In this document: in pieces, positions 27,118 to 36,561 of the stretch
Layout: each line of letters opens with the position of its first letter
How positions within the stretch are numbered: the stretch's first letter is position 1
NCBI RefSeq assembly: GCF_009828065.1
Contig: NZ_WTYK01000008.1
Coordinates: 62,001 to 126,000 of the forward strand
Length of the DNA stretch: 64,000 nt
Source of the DNA: Croceibacterium soli
GTDB taxonomy: Bacteria; Pseudomonadota; Alphaproteobacteria; Sphingomonadales; Sphingomonadaceae
Direction of reading: 5' to 3'
Translations under genes and position numbers: made by a program
The notes under the pieces: generated by a model
What the model was told of the DNA's origin: nothing
Seen by the model: only the letters and a program-made list of their open reading frames with translations
Databases searched by the model: none

Positions 27118-27138
27118 CAAAAACTTTATCACAAAGTC
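27118..27138 (-). terminator. Island-supplied terminator for tRNA-Arg
   Basis: On the minus strand ACTTT and AAAGT close a small loop and are followed by TTTTT, 10-30 bases past the tRNA CCA. It seems to replace the host hairpin that the island moved to 20081-20100. Confidence 0.5.
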
Positions 27139-27147
27139 AGAGGCTTA

Positions 27148-27224
27148 TGGCGCGCCCGGCAGGACTCGAACCTGCGGCCCCAAGCTTAGAAGGCTCGTGC
27201 TCTATCCGGCTGAGCTACGGGCGC
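27148..27224 (-). tRNA. tRNA-Arg (anticodon UCU)
   Basis: 77 nt including an encoded CCA. Acceptor GCGCCCG/CGGGCGC, D-arm GCTC/GAGC, anticodon loop CTTCTAA, T-arm with GTTCGAGTC. The 3' 46 bp are duplicated at 20106-20151 as the island attachment site, and the intact copy is at the integrase end. Confidence 0.96.
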
Positions 27225-27281
27225 GCGCGGGGCGTGCATAGCGCGCTTTGCGCGCGCCGCAAATCGCGATAGTCCACAGGC

Positions 27282-28034
27282 ATGACGGGGGAACCGGCCA
27301 GGATCGACAGCCAGGAGGGGGCGGCGCGGCCTTTCCGCTATTTCGACCTGGTCATGGCGGCTTTCGTCGCCATCCTGCTGCTGTCCAACATCATCGGGGC
27401 AGCCAAGCCGAGCTACATCCTGTTGCCGGGCGGCGGACAGTGGTCGTTCGGCGCCGGAGTGCTGTTCTTCCCGGTCAGCTACATCATCGGCGACGTTCTG
27501 ACCGAGGTCTACGGTTATGCCCGCGCGCGGCGGGTGATCTGGACCGGCTTCGCGGCGCTGCTGTTCATGGCCTTCATGGCCGCGGTCGTGGTAGCCCTGC
27601 CGCCGGCTGAAGGCTGGCCCGGGCAGAGCGCCTACGAGTTCGTGTTCGGCAACAGCTGGCGCATCGTGCTCGCATCGATGGTGGCGTTCTGGGCCGGCGA
27701 GTTCGCCAACAGCTTCGTGCTCGCCCGAATGAAGGTGATGACCGGCGGGCGCTTCCTGTGGATGCGGACGATCGGATCGACCGTGGTCGGCCAGGGGCTC
27801 GACAGCCTGATCTTCTACCCGCTGGCGTTCTACGGCCTGGCCGGCTGGCCGATCGAGCAGCTCTGGCAGGTCGTGCTGTCGCAGTGGCTGATCAAGACCG
27901 CGTGGGAAGCGCTGCTGACCCCCGTGACTTACGCGGTCGTCGGCTTCCTCAAGCGGCGCGAGGGGGTCGAAGTATTCGACACCGATACCGACTTCTCGCC
28001 GTTCGCCCGCAGCGGCGGGGCGATGGCCCGCTGA
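27282..28034 (+). CDS. Queuosine precursor transporter (YhhQ/QPTR family)
   Basis: 250 residues, about six membrane helices. Imports a 7-deazaguanine queuosine precursor such as preQ0 or preQ1. Visible features are LLLSNIIGAAKP, the PVSYIIGDVLTEVYGYARAR block (acidic and Arg residues typical of the family), EFANSFVLARMKV and GQGLDSLIFYPLAFYG. An unusual C-terminal tail (VFDTDTDFSPFARSG) extends past the last helix. First host gene after the tRNA. Confidence 0.92.
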   Translation: MTGEPARIDSQEGAARPFRYFDLVMAAFVAILLLSNIIGAAKPSYILLPGGGQWSFGAGVLFFPVSYIIGDVLTEVYGYARARRVIWTGFAALLFMAFMAAVVVALPPAEGWPGQSAYEFVFGNSWRIVLASMVAFWAGEFANSFVLARMKVMTGGRFLWMRTIGSTVVGQGLDSLIFYPLAFYGLAGWPIEQLWQVVLSQWLIKTAWEALLTPVTYAVVGFLKRREGVEVFDTDTDFSPFARSGGAMAR

Positions 28035-28037
28035 CGG

Positions 28038-28250
28038 TCAGTCCGCCAGCAGGCCGATCGCAAGGTAGATCAGGATGAAGCTGCCGAAGCCGATCAGCGT
28101 GCCGGCGACGAAGATCAGCCGCCAGGCGAGCGGGCTCATCCCGATGTAGTCGGCCAGCCCGGCGCAAACGCCCATCAGCTTGCCGTTCTGCTTGTCGAGC
28201 TGGAAACCGGCAGGTGCCCCGCCCGAGTTGCCGTGCTGCAGCGCGCTCAT
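28038..28250 (-). CDS. PspC domain membrane protein
   Basis: 70 residues. PspC-type N-terminus FQLDKQNGKLMGVCAGLADY, one membrane helix (LIFVAGTLIGFGSFILIYLAIGLL). Phage-shock/membrane-stress protein; no pspA/B genes are next to it. Its ATG overlaps the stop of the tiny gene upstream (ATGA). Confidence 0.9.
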   Translation of the reverse strand: MSALQHGNSGGAPAGFQLDKQNGKLMGVCAGLADYIGMSPLAWRLIFVAGTLIGFGSFILIYLAIGLLAD

Positions 28251-28375
28251 GCAACGATGCCCTGGACGATGAACGCCGAGGGGGTGGAGAAGCTGACGAC
28301 GACCAGGAAGGTGGTCATGCCAAAAGCGGCGACGGCGGCGAGAACGCGCTGGCCGAAAGTGGTGGAAGCATTCAT
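28247..28375 (-). CDS. Mini membrane protein coupled to PspC (42 aa)
   Basis: MNASTTFGQRVLAAVAAFGM start after AAGGGGAT. One hydrophobic helix (VLAAVAAFGMTTFLVVVSF) and a short Pro/Ser tail ending SAFIVQGIVA. It ends in an ATGA overlap with pspC. Likely a small partner of PspC; no homologue is known to me. Confidence 0.6.
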   Translation of the reverse strand: MNASTTFGQRVLAAVAAFGMTTFLVVVSFSTPSAFIVQGIVA

Positions 28376-28455
28376 GTCTAATCCCCTTTGGAATCTCCGA
28401 GCAGCCTGTCTGCCCGATGAACGATGTTTTGCATGAGGCGTGCCAAATGCGGAAA

Positions 28456-28473
28456 ACCGCGGAAATCCGCGGT
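28456..28473. promoter_or_regulatory. Perfect palindrome between pspC unit and recF
   Basis: ACCGCGGA-AA-TCCGCGGT, with 8-bp arms and a 2-bp spacer, in the 224-bp divergent intergenic region. Likely a dimeric regulator site or a SacII-like chance palindrome; no protein is assigned. Confidence 0.4.
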
Positions 28474-28599
28474 CTTCGTAAATTTCTTCCCGCAACGCTC
28501 CGAACATCTCCGCGCAACTTTGGGATTCCCCACCAACTTTCAGGATCGGACATTTCCGATAGAACGCCGGGCCCTGCTGCCCTAACCCTGCGGCATTCC

Positions 28600-29688
28600 A
28601 TGACGCTCGACCGCATCACTCTCGGCCACTTTCGCAATCACACGGCCAGCCGGCTCGACGGTGCCGCGCAGATCAACCTGCTCGTGGGCGAAAACGGCGC
28701 CGGCAAGACCAACGTGTTGGAGGCGCTGTCGCTGTTCGCCCCCGGCCGTGGGCTGCGCCGGGCGGCCCTGGCGGAGATGGCCGGCAGCGGCGGCCCGGGA
28801 GGCTTCTCGGTCAGCGCCGCGCTCGACAGCGGCGATGGGAACGAGCCCGTGATGCTCGGCACCGGCACCCGCCCCGATCGCCCGAACCGGCGGATCGTGC
28901 AGGTCAACGGCGCCGAGACGAGCGCGGTCGGCCTGGGCGAATGGCTCGCGGTGGGCTGGCTCACCCCGGCGATGGACGGGCTCTTCACCGACAGCGCGGG
29001 CGCCCGGCGGCGCTACATGGACCGCCTCGCGCTGGCGCTCGATCCCGCCCACGCGCGCCAGGCCACGCGCTACGACGTGGCGCTTCGCGAGCGGAACCGG
29101 CTGCTGTCCGACGAGATGGAGCCTGACCCGCAGTGGCTCGATTCGATCGAAGCGCAGCTCGCGGAAGCCGGCGCGGCGCTGGCGGCAGGGCGCGCGATGC
29201 TGGTCGAGCGGCTTTCGACCGAGCTCGTCACTCTGCCGGACCATCCGTTCGCCCGCCCGGCCTTGTCCCTCGCCCCCGGCGGCCCTGCCGAGCGCGACGC
29301 CCTGCTGAGCGAATTCGCGCGGCAGCGAGCGCGCGATCGGGCGGCGCAGCGCACGCTCACCGGCCCGCACCGCGACGATCTGGAAGTCACCCTCTCAGGC
29401 AAGGCCATGCCTGCCGCAAGCTGCTCGACCGGCGAGCAGAAGGCGATGCTGATCGCCATCACCCTGGCCCACGCCGGCCTCGCCGCCGGCGGCCGTCCCG
29501 GGCTCCTGCTGCTCGACGAAGTCGCCGCCCACCTCGATCCGATCCGCCGCGAAGCCCTGTTCGACCGCCTGCGCGCGGGCAAGGCTCAGGTCTGGCTGAC
29601 CGGCACGGAACTGGCTCCTTTCGCCGGCATCAAAGGCGAGGCAGCGGTCTGGCGGGTCAGCGGCGGTGTGGCTGAGCCGGTGGGCTGA
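28600..29688 (+). CDS. recF: DNA replication and repair protein RecF
   Basis: 362 residues from the ATG at 28600. SMC/ABC-type ATPase that loads RecA at gaps through RecOR. Walker A GENGAGKTNVLEALSLFAPG (about residue 30), RecF-specific RRYMDRLALALD and the FDRLR-region Walker B (LLLLDEVAAHLD, about residue 305) with the STGEQKAML signature. Not beside dnaA/dnaN here. The start is chosen at MTLDRITLGHFRN. Confidence 0.96.
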   Translation: MTLDRITLGHFRNHTASRLDGAAQINLLVGENGAGKTNVLEALSLFAPGRGLRRAALAEMAGSGGPGGFSVSAALDSGDGNEPVMLGTGTRPDRPNRRIVQVNGAETSAVGLGEWLAVGWLTPAMDGLFTDSAGARRRYMDRLALALDPAHARQATRYDVALRERNRLLSDEMEPDPQWLDSIEAQLAEAGAALAAGRAMLVERLSTELVTLPDHPFARPALSLAPGGPAERDALLSEFARQRARDRAAQRTLTGPHRDDLEVTLSGKAMPAASCSTGEQKAMLIAITLAHAGLAAGGRPGLLLLDEVAAHLDPIRREALFDRLRAGKAQVWLTGTELAPFAGIKGEAAVWRVSGGVAEPVG

Positions 29689-29697
29689 GGGTTTTCA

Positions 29698-29835
29698 CAC
29701 GCAGAGGCGCGGAGGCGCAGAGGGTCTCACCCTACCCTTCGTCATCCCCGCGAACGCGGAGACTCAGGCACTGTTCGGTCATGGGGTCCCGCTTTCGCGG
29801 GAGAGTACTCCGCGCCTCTGCGCCTCTGCGAGCGC
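29698..29835. repeat. Nested inverted repeat between recF and tesA
   Basis: Outer arms GCAGAGGCGCGGAGGCGCAG and its complement (about 29701-29722 and 29809-29832) enclose the inner arms GTCATCCCCGCG and CGCTTTCGCGGG. Two intergenic repeat types are nested. It lies between convergent genes and may work as a two-way terminator. Confidence 0.75.
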
Positions 29836-29837
29836 CT

Positions 29838-30539
29838 TTACTCCACCTCCACCTCGGGCAGCGCCGCCATCACCTCGTCGACGGTCGCCGCAACCATCGC
29901 GTCGATGCCCTTGGCGGTCGGGTGGACACGGTCCTGCTGGATCATCTCGGGGCGGCCGTAGACCGACTCAAGGAAGAACGGCACCAGTGCCGCGCCGTAT
30001 TCGTTCGCCAGCGCGGGGTACATCGCGTCGAACTCCGCCTGGTATTCCGGGCCGGCATTCGGCGGGGCGCGCATGCCGAACAGGACCGCGGGTATCTCGC
30101 GCTTGCGCAGCTCGTCGAGGATGGCGGCGAGATTGGCCCGCGCCTCGGTGGGGCTCAGCCCGCGGAGCAGATCGTTGCCGCCCAACTCGACGAGGGCAAG
30201 GTCGGGCTTCTCCGCCAGCGAGTCCAGCACGAAGCCGATCCGCTGGCGGCCCGCCGCCGTGGTATCGCCTGATACGCCGGCGTCGGTCACCTGCGCGTCG
30301 ATGCCGCGCGCCCGCAGCGCCGCTTCGAGCTTTTCGGGGTATCCCTCGTCCTCGGCCAGGCCGTAGCCGGCGAACAGGCTGTCGCCGAACGCCAGGATGC
30401 GCCGCTCCGGTCCGGTGACCTCGGCCGCCGCCGCCGGGACCGTCGCCACGGCGGTTTCCGTCGGCGCCGGGGCCGGCGCATCGCCGCCGCAAGCGGCCAG
30501 CGCGGGCAGCGGCAAGATCGACCAAAGTGTGTTGCGCAT
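29838..30539 (-). CDS. tesA: GDSL arylesterase / acyl-CoA thioesterase I, lipoprotein form
   Basis: 233 residues. N-terminal signal with lipobox LPALAAC, so probably membrane-anchored; the E. coli enzyme is soluble in the periplasm. GDSL block FGDSLFAGYGLAEDEGYP, Gly/Asn blocks VSGDTTAAGR and ELGGNDLLRGLSP, final DRVHPTAKG with catalytic Asp and His. Divergent from an ybbA/ybbP-like ABC pair, the same order as E. coli tesA-ybbA-ybbP. Confidence 0.93.
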   Translation of the reverse strand: MRNTLWSILPLPALAACGGDAPAPAPTETAVATVPAAAAEVTGPERRILAFGDSLFAGYGLAEDEGYPEKLEAALRARGIDAQVTDAGVSGDTTAAGRQRIGFVLDSLAEKPDLALVELGGNDLLRGLSPTEARANLAAILDELRKREIPAVLFGMRAPPNAGPEYQAEFDAMYPALANEYGAALVPFFLESVYGRPEMIQQDRVHPTAKGIDAMVAATVDEVMAALPEVEVE

Positions 30540-30587
30540 CGGCGAGGGCTCCTTGTTGGGCCGGCTTAGCTATGCCATCGCTGACGT

Positions 30588-31274
30588 GTGACAAGCCCCC
30601 CCGTAATCCAAGCTCGCGACGTCCGGCTCACGCTCGGCGAAGGCGCGGCCGCCGTGGAAATCCTCCGCGGCATCGATCTCGACGTGCCGCAAGGCCAGAC
30701 TTTGGCGCTGCTCGGCCCTTCAGGCTCCGGCAAAAGCTCGCTGATGGCGGTGCTCTCCGGCCTGGAGCGGGCGAGCAGCGGATCGCTGAACGTGGCGGGG
30801 GAGGACTTCGAGCGGCTCGGCGAGGATGCCCTCGCCCGCGCCAGGCGCGGCCGCATCGGCATCGTGCTGCAGGCCTTCCACCTGCTGCCGACGATGACCG
30901 CGCAGGAGAACGTCGCCACGCCGCTTGAGCTGGCCGGAGAGCGCGATGCCTGGCCACGCGCTGCTGCCGAGTTGGAAGCGGTCGGCCTGGGCCACCGGCT
31001 GTCGCACTATCCTGCGCAGCTCTCGGGCGGGGAGCAGCAACGCGTCGCCGTCGCCCGCGCGATGGCTCCGCGCCCGCCGCTGATCTTCGCCGACGAGCCG
31101 ACCGGCAATCTCGACACCGTGACCGGCGAGCAGATCGCCGACCTGCTTTTCGCCCGCCGTGCAGAAACCGGCGCCACGCTGATCGTTATCACCCATGATC
31201 CGGCGCTTGCGCAGCGCTGCGAGCGGATCGTGACGCTGGCCGATGGACGGATCGCGAGCGATAGTGGTGAGTGA
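30588..31274 (+). CDS. ABC transporter ATP-binding protein (YbbA/LolD type)
   Basis: 228 residues. Walker [11 protein letters not shown] (about residue 44), Q-loop [15 protein letters not shown], signature [15 protein letters not shown], Walker [13 protein letters not shown]. MacB/LolD subfamily. The start is a GTG at 30588. The permease follows after a short palindrome. Confidence 0.95.
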   Translation: MTSPPVIQARDVRLTLGEGAAAVEILRGIDLDVPQGQTLALLGPSGSGKSSLMAVLSGLERASSGSLNVAGEDFERLGEDALARARRGRIGIVLQAFHLLPTMTAQENVATPLELAGERDAWPRAAAELEAVGLGHRLSHYPAQLSGGEQQRVAVARAMAPRPPLIFADEPTGNLDTVTGEQIADLLFARRAETGATLIVITHDPALAQRCERIVTLADGRIASDSGE

Positions 31275-31285
31275 GGCTTCCAAAG

Positions 31286-31306
31286 TCCTCCCCGTCCCGG
31301 GGAGGA
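31286..31306. repeat. Solo copy of the truB-type palindrome
   Basis: TCCTCCCCG and CGGGGAGGA separated by 3 bp. The same ends are seen at 2754-2909. Its right half GGGGAGGA sits 4-5 bases before the permease ATG and serves as the ribosome site. Confidence 0.8.
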
Positions 31307-31310
31307 TCTG

Positions 31311-33830
31311 ATGACCGCCCTCCCCTGGTCCACCGCCTGGACGATCGCCCGGCGGGATCTTCATCGGCAGTTCCGCGGGCTGCGGCTGCTGCTGGTGTGC
31401 CTGTTCCTGGGCGTCGGCGCGCTGGCCGCGATCGGCACGCTGACTTCCGCGATCCGCGGGGAGCTCGATGCGCAGGGGCGCACGATCCTCGGCGGCGATC
31501 TCGAGGTCGAGGTCTGGCAGCGCACTCTGAACGAGGAGGAGCGCGCCTTTCTGGAGCGCTACGGCGAGTTGTCGGAGGGGTTGCGCCTGCAGGCGATGGC
31601 GCGCAGCGAAGAGGCTGCCGCGCCGGTCGAACTGAAGGCCGTCGACGCGCGCTGGCCGCTCTACGGCACTTTCACCCTGGCCGACGGGACCGAGTCGGCG
31701 GCTCCGCCCGCAGGACAGGCCTGGCTCGCATCGGGCGCGGCGGAGCGGCTCGACCTGGAGCCGGGTGACCGCTTCACCCTTGGCACCGCCACGCTCACTG
31801 TCGGCGGGATCATCGGCGAAGAGCCCGACCGCCTCAGCGAAGGCTTCCAGCTCGGCCAGACTGTCATCGTGCCGCTGGACGTGCCCGGGCGCGCGGGGCT
31901 GACCGCGCCGGGATCGATGTACGAATCCAAGACGCGCGTGCGGTTCGCCGGCGCCGCCGATCCGGAGGCGGTCGAGGAAGCGCTGGAAGCCGAGTTCCCG
32001 GAGGCCGGCTTCGACACGCGCACGCGGGAGCGGGCCTCACCGGGAGCCGAGCGCTTCGTCAGCCGCATGGGCGAGTTCCTGACGCTGGTCGGCCTCGCCG
32101 CTCTGGCGATCGCCGGGATCGGCATCGGCGGCGGCGTTTCGTCGTACCTCGAAGCGCGGCGGACGAGCATCGCCACGCTCAAAATCCTCGGCGCGACGGG
32201 CGGCGATATCGCGCGCATCTACGCCCTGCAGCTCGGCGCCGCGGCCTTGGTAGGCGCACTCGCCGGCCTCGCCGCCGGGGTGCTTGTGACGCCGCTGTTC
32301 GCGCAAGCTCTGGGCGAGCTCCTGCCGGTGCGCAGCGGGCTGGTGGTGGACGGCTGGGCCCTGCTGCGCGCGGCGCTGTTCGGCCTGCTCGTGGCGCTGG
32401 TCTTCGCCGCGCCGCCGCTGGCGCGCGCCCGCCGCTACCCGGCCATGGCGCTGATGCGGGCGCGGGTCTCGCCGCTGAAGCAGCTCGGGCGCGGGGGGAC
32501 GGTTCCGGTGGCGCTGGGCCTTGCAGGAATAGCCGCCCTCGCTTTCCTCGGCGCGCCGCAGCCCTTGCTGACAGCAACCTTCCTCGGCGGCGCGGTGGCC
32601 CTGCTCGGCCTGCTCACCCTGCTCGGCTTTCTGATCCGCAAGGGCGCAGCGCAGATCCCTCGCCCGGCGGACCCGCTGCTGCGCTCCGCGCTAGCCAACT
32701 TGCACCGCCCCGGCGCCTCGACCGCCGCGCTCGTCACGGCGCTCGGCTTCGGGCTGAGCGCTTTCGTGCTGCTGGCAGGCGTGCAAACCAGCCTCGAGGG
32801 CAACATCTCCCGCTCCGTGCCGGAGCGTGCGCCCGATTACTTCGTGCTCGACGTGCCGCGCACCGGAGCAGGCGAATTCGAGGCAATGGTGCGCCGGCAC
32901 GCGCCCGAGGCTGAAATCCAGGCCGTCCCGACCTTGCGCGGCGCGATCCTGGCGTACGGCCCGAGGGACTCGATGATCCGAGTGAGCACGCTGGAGGAGC
33001 TGCCCGAGGGCGCCTGGGCGCTGCGCGGGGAGCGCGGGCTGACTTACGCGGAAGCGATCCCCCCGGGGAACACGGTCACCGCCGGCGAGTGGTGGCCCCG
33101 GGACTATTCGGGCGAGCCGCTGGTCTCGATCGACGAGGAACTGGCCGAAGCAACCGGACTGGCAGTCGGCGACTACCTGACCATCGGCCTACTCGGTGTC
33201 GAGCGCACCGCGCGGATCGCCAGCTTGCGGCGGATCGACTGGGAGAGCCTCGGCTTCAACTACGTGCTCGTGTTCTCTCCCAACGCCCTGCAGGACGCGC
33301 CGCACAACCTCGCGGCGACGATCGACCTGCCGGAGGGGCAGACCGCCGGATCGCTGCTGCGCGATCTCGTCGGGGCCTTCCCGGCCAGCTCCGTGATCGA
33401 AGTCGGGCCGCTGCTGACCCAGGCGCGGGACATCCTCGACCAGGTCTCGCTGGCGATCCTCGCGGCTGCGTCGGTCGCGGTGCTGGCCGGCATCGCCGTG
33501 CTGCTGGGCGCGATCGCCGCGGCGCGCGCGGCCCGGCTCTACGACAGCGTCATACTGCGCGTGCTCGGCGCGAGCAGGAGGCAACTGCTCCTGCTGCAGC
33601 TCGCCGAGTTCGGTGCGCTGAGCCTCGTGCTTGCCTTGGTGGCGCTGGGTCTCGGTTCGCTGCTGGCCTGGCTGGTGGTGGTGCAGATGTTCGAGTTCGA
33701 CTGGCTGCCGGACTGGCCACGCATCCTGGGCGTGCTCGGCGCCGGCGTGGCGCTGGTGCTCGCGTTCGCGCTTGGCGCCTCGCTGCCGCTGCTGCAGGCG
33801 CGGCCGGCGCAGGCCCTGCGGACGCTGTAA
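31311..33830 (+). CDS. ABC transporter permease (YbbP-like, two FtsX domains)
   Basis: 839 residues, about ten membrane helices. N-terminal helix [17 protein letters not shown], periplasmic domain, FtsX-type core ([20 protein letters not shown] and [19 protein letters not shown]), second domain near 700-835 ([20 protein letters not shown]). Mechanotransmission-type exporter; in E. coli the homologue's substrate is unsettled. The RBS comes from the palindrome just before it. Confidence 0.93.
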   Translation: MTALPWSTAWTIARRDLHRQFRGLRLLLVCLFLGVGALAAIGTLTSAIRGELDAQGRTILGGDLEVEVWQRTLNEEERAFLERYGELSEGLRLQAMARSEEAAAPVELKAVDARWPLYGTFTLADGTESAAPPAGQAWLASGAAERLDLEPGDRFTLGTATLTVGGIIGEEPDRLSEGFQLGQTVIVPLDVPGRAGLTAPGSMYESKTRVRFAGAADPEAVEEALEAEFPEAGFDTRTRERASPGAERFVSRMGEFLTLVGLAALAIAGIGIGGGVSSYLEARRTSIATLKILGATGGDIARIYALQLGAAALVGALAGLAAGVLVTPLFAQALGELLPVRSGLVVDGWALLRAALFGLLVALVFAAPPLARARRYPAMALMRARVSPLKQLGRGGTVPVALGLAGIAALAFLGAPQPLLTATFLGGAVALLGLLTLLGFLIRKGAAQIPRPADPLLRSALANLHRPGASTAALVTALGFGLSAFVLLAGVQTSLEGNISRSVPERAPDYFVLDVPRTGAGEFEAMVRRHAPEAEIQAVPTLRGAILAYGPRDSMIRVSTLEELPEGAWALRGERGLTYAEAIPPGNTVTAGEWWPRDYSGEPLVSIDEELAEATGLAVGDYLTIGLLGVERTARIASLRRIDWESLGFNYVLVFSPNALQDAPHNLAATIDLPEGQTAGSLLRDLVGAFPASSVIEVGPLLTQARDILDQVSLAILAAASVAVLAGIAVLLGAIAAARAARLYDSVILRVLGASRRQLLLLQLAEFGALSLVLALVALGLGSLLAWLVVVQMFEFDWLPDWPRILGVLGAGVALVLAFALGASLPLLQARPAQALRTL

Positions 33831-33832
33831 GA

Positions 33833-33858
33833 GGAAGGGGGCCGCAAAGCCCCCTTCC
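33833..33858. terminator. Hairpin between convergent permease and TonB-receptor genes
   Basis: GGAAGGGGGC and GCCCCCTTCC (10 bp perfect) with a CGCAAA loop. No long T-run; probably works in both directions. Confidence 0.65.
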
Positions 33859-33864
33859 GTCAGT

Positions 33865-36561
33865 TCACCATTTGAAGCGGCCGGTCAGGCCATAAGTGCG
33901 CGGTTCGCTGGGATAGGCAGAGACCCCGCCGGGCTGAGCCACGGAATCGAAGATCGATTCCAGGTTGCGGTCGTCGAGCAGGTTGCGGCCCCAGACTTCC
34001 AGCGTCAGCCCGTAATCCAGCTCGTACCCGAGCGAAGCGGTGAGGTTGTTGACCTCCCGCCGGAACGGCTCCGCGGCAGCGAGCGCCGGCGCGGGGTTGA
34101 CGATCGAACCGTCCGGCCCGCGCACGGCGAAGCGCGGCAGCCCGTCTTCCACCTGGACGTCCGACTGGAACAAGTAGGACACGCGCGGCACCAGCGTGCC
34201 CGGCCCGACTTGCGCTTGGTACTGCGCGCCGACGATCACGCTCCACTTCGGGATGCCGGCCGGGCGCCGCCCGCTGATGTCGCCGACCGCCGAAGCGACG
34301 AAGCTGTCGTACGTCGGATCGAGGTAAGTGGCGCCGAAGTTCAGGGTCAGCGCCTCGCCGATCGTGGCGAGACTCTCGAATTCCACGCCGAAGGTGCTCT
34401 GCTTGCCGGCGTTGATCAGGGCGAAGCCCGCGCCGGTGAAGATGTTCGACTGGAAGCCCTTGATGACCTGGTCGAACACCGCGAGGTTGGCGGAGAGCCA
34501 ACCGAGGTTGGCCTTCACGCCGGCTTCGATCACGCGCGATTCTTCGGGCGAGGCGAAGCGGCTGCCGGAGGTGAGGTTCGGCACGGCGAGACCGCGCGAG
34601 ATCAGCTCCAGGCGATCGGCGGCGGTCGGCCGGCTGTCGCGCGAGAGATTGATCGAGCTGGCCTTGAAGCCGGTGGCGTAGCTTGCGTAGATGTTGAACT
34701 GGTCGTTCAGATCGTAGGCGAGCCGGGCGGTGTAGCTGAAGTCGCTGTCGCTGGTCGCGCCATCTTCCACCGCGTTGGGAATGTTCTGGAACGGCGGCAG
34801 GAATTGCAGCGCCCGCAGCGGGTTGAGCGGGTTGGCCGCGGGATTGTTCGCATTGCCGGCAGCGAAAGCCTGGAAAGCGGCGAACGTAGCGGCGGTGGCA
34901 GGATTGGTCGCGAACGCGAACACTGCCGCGGGATCCGCGGGATTGACCCCAGCCTGCTGCAGCGCACCGGCGAGCAGGAGCTGCCGCCGGAAGGGCGCAT
35001 ACTGCGGCGCGTTGAAGTTGAGCGCGGAGAACACGTCCGTCGCTTCGACATCGGCGCGGAACCGCTTGCGGTCCTTCGTCCAATTGCCGCCGAGGGTCAG
35101 CACCAGCCCGTCCGCCACTTCGAAATCGACCTGGCCGAACAGCGACAGGGCATTGCTCTTGAGGGTGTACTCTTCGGTGAAGCCCTGCCCTGCGGCGAAG
35201 AACTGCCCGGCATAGCTCCGTCCGTCGAGCGCGCCGAAAGTCTGCTCCAGCGTGTTGACGTTGAGCGCCCCGCCCGAAGCCTGGTTGATCAGGATGTTGG
35301 CGTATGGCCGGAACTGCGTGCCGTAGCGCAGCAGGTTCTGCTGATCGACGCGCTCGTTGATGTAGAACGCGCCCAGCAGCAGGTCGACACCCTGCGACAG
35401 CTCGCTGGTCAGGCGCAGTTCCTGCGTGAACGTGCCGATCTTCAGGTCGCCGAAGTTCGGATAGACCAGATCGGCGCTGGTGAAATCCGGATCCTGGTCG
35501 CTGACGGCGTCGGTGCCGCGATAAGCGGTGATCGACGTGACCGTCGCCCCGCCGAGCTGCCAGTCGACCTGTGCGGAACCGCCATAGTTCTCGATATCGT
35601 TAGTCGAGTTGAAGTTGTTGTAGACGACATTGCCGAAACGGTCGGCCGGGGCGTTCACCCGTCCGCCGAGCGCCTGCAGCGCCAGAGTAGCCGGGCCGCT
35701 CTGGATGTTGACCACGGCGCAGCAGTTCTCGTCGATCCGGTCATAGTCGCCGATCAGGCGGACGGTGATATCGGTGCCCGGATCGAAGTAGAGCTGCCCC
35801 CGGGTGAACCAGCGGTCGCGCTCGTTGGTCCGGTCGCCGGTGCCGAGATCGCGGTAGAACCCGTCGCGCTTGTTGAAGCCCGCGGCGAGGCTGAAGGCGG
35901 TGTCCTGGCTGATCGGGCCGGTGACATATGCCTTTCCGATGACCGCGTCATAGTTGCCGTACGTCAGTTCGGCCGAACCGCCGAAGTCGAACGCGGGCCG
36001 CTGGGTGGTGATCGAGATCACGCCGGCCGAGGCGTTCTTGCCGAACAGGGTCGATTGCGGCCCGCGCAGTACTTCGATGCGCTGCACGTCCGGCAGGTCG
36101 GTGATCTGCGCCGCGGTGCGCGAGCGGTAGACGCCGTCCACGAACACGCCGACCGACGGCTCGATCCCGGCGTTGTTGGCGCCGTTGCCGAAGCCGCGGA
36201 TGAAGAAGTTGGTATTGGCGACGCTCTGCCGCTGCCCGACGATCAGCGAGGGGACGACGGTCTGCAGGTCGCGCAGATCGCGGATCTGGCCACGCTCGAT
36301 CGTTTCGGCCGTGGTGACGGTTACGGCGACGGGCACGTCCTGCAGGGTCTGCTCACGCTTGGTGGCGGTGACGACGATCTGGTTGCCGGTGCTGGAATCC
36401 TCGCCGGCGGCATAGTCGTCGGCGGACGCTGCGGCTTGTTCGACCGGCTGCGCTTCGTCCTGCGCGAATGCTGCGCCGGGCACCAGAAGCGCCGCCGTGG
36501 CGGCGCTGCTCATCAGGAATGTGTGGAATCGGCCGGCCACGCCGGTGTTGAAGCTGATCAC
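33865..36561 (-). CDS. TonB-dependent outer-membrane receptor
   Basis: 898 residues. GTG start after GGGAGAACACG; the signal peptide ends at AAFAQDEA. Plug domain (about 60-180) with DVPVAVTVTTAETIERGQI and VLRGPQSTLFGKNASAGVIS; the rest is a 22-strand barrel ending in Trp (YGLTGRFKW). Typical sphingomonad receptor with Asn/Gln-rich loops. No neighbouring transporter identifies the substrate. Confidence 0.96.
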   Translation of the reverse strand: MISFNTGVAGRFHTFLMSSAATAALLVPGAAFAQDEAQPVEQAAASADDYAAGEDSSTGNQIVVTATKREQTLQDVPVAVTVTTAETIERGQIRDLRDLQTVVPSLIVGQRQSVANTNFFIRGFGNGANNAGIEPSVGVFVDGVYRSRTAAQITDLPDVQRIEVLRGPQSTLFGKNASAGVISITTQRPAFDFGGSAELTYGNYDAVIGKAYVTGPISQDTAFSLAAGFNKRDGFYRDLGTGDRTNERDRWFTRGQLYFDPGTDITVRLIGDYDRIDENCCAVVNIQSGPATLALQALGGRVNAPADRFGNVVYNNFNSTNDIENYGGSAQVDWQLGGATVTSITAYRGTDAVSDQDPDFTSADLVYPNFGDLKIGTFTQELRLTSELSQGVDLLLGAFYINERVDQQNLLRYGTQFRPYANILINQASGGALNVNTLEQTFGALDGRSYAGQFFAAGQGFTEEYTLKSNALSLFGQVDFEVADGLVLTLGGNWTKDRKRFRADVEATDVFSALNFNAPQYAPFRRQLLLAGALQQAGVNPADPAAVFAFATNPATAATFAAFQAFAAGNANNPAANPLNPLRALQFLPPFQNIPNAVEDGATSDSDFSYTARLAYDLNDQFNIYASYATGFKASSINLSRDSRPTAADRLELISRGLAVPNLTSGSRFASPEESRVIEAGVKANLGWLSANLAVFDQVIKGFQSNIFTGAGFALINAGKQSTFGVEFESLATIGEALTLNFGATYLDPTYDSFVASAVGDISGRRPAGIPKWSVIVGAQYQAQVGPGTLVPRVSYLFQSDVQVEDGLPRFAVRGPDGSIVNPAPALAAAEPFRREVNNLTASLGYELDYGLTLEVWGRNLLDDRNLESIFDSVAQPGGVSAYPSEPRTYGLTGRFKW

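Larger units (their letters stand above)
20106..27193. mobile_element. 7.1-kb integrative element in tRNA-Arg(UCU)
   Basis: Bounded by 46-bp identical direct repeats (20106-20151 and 27148-27193) that contain the 3' half of tRNA-Arg including the T-arm and CCA. A tyrosine integrase and an AlpA-type regulator sit next to the intact tRNA copy. The interior is visibly lower in GC and mostly unknown genes: integrase, AlpA, DUF2971 protein, serine recombinase, a Rep-like protein, three small ORFs and an overlapping soluble/membrane pair. There are no conjugation or phage structural genes, so it needs a helper or is a satellite-like island. Confidence 0.92.
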
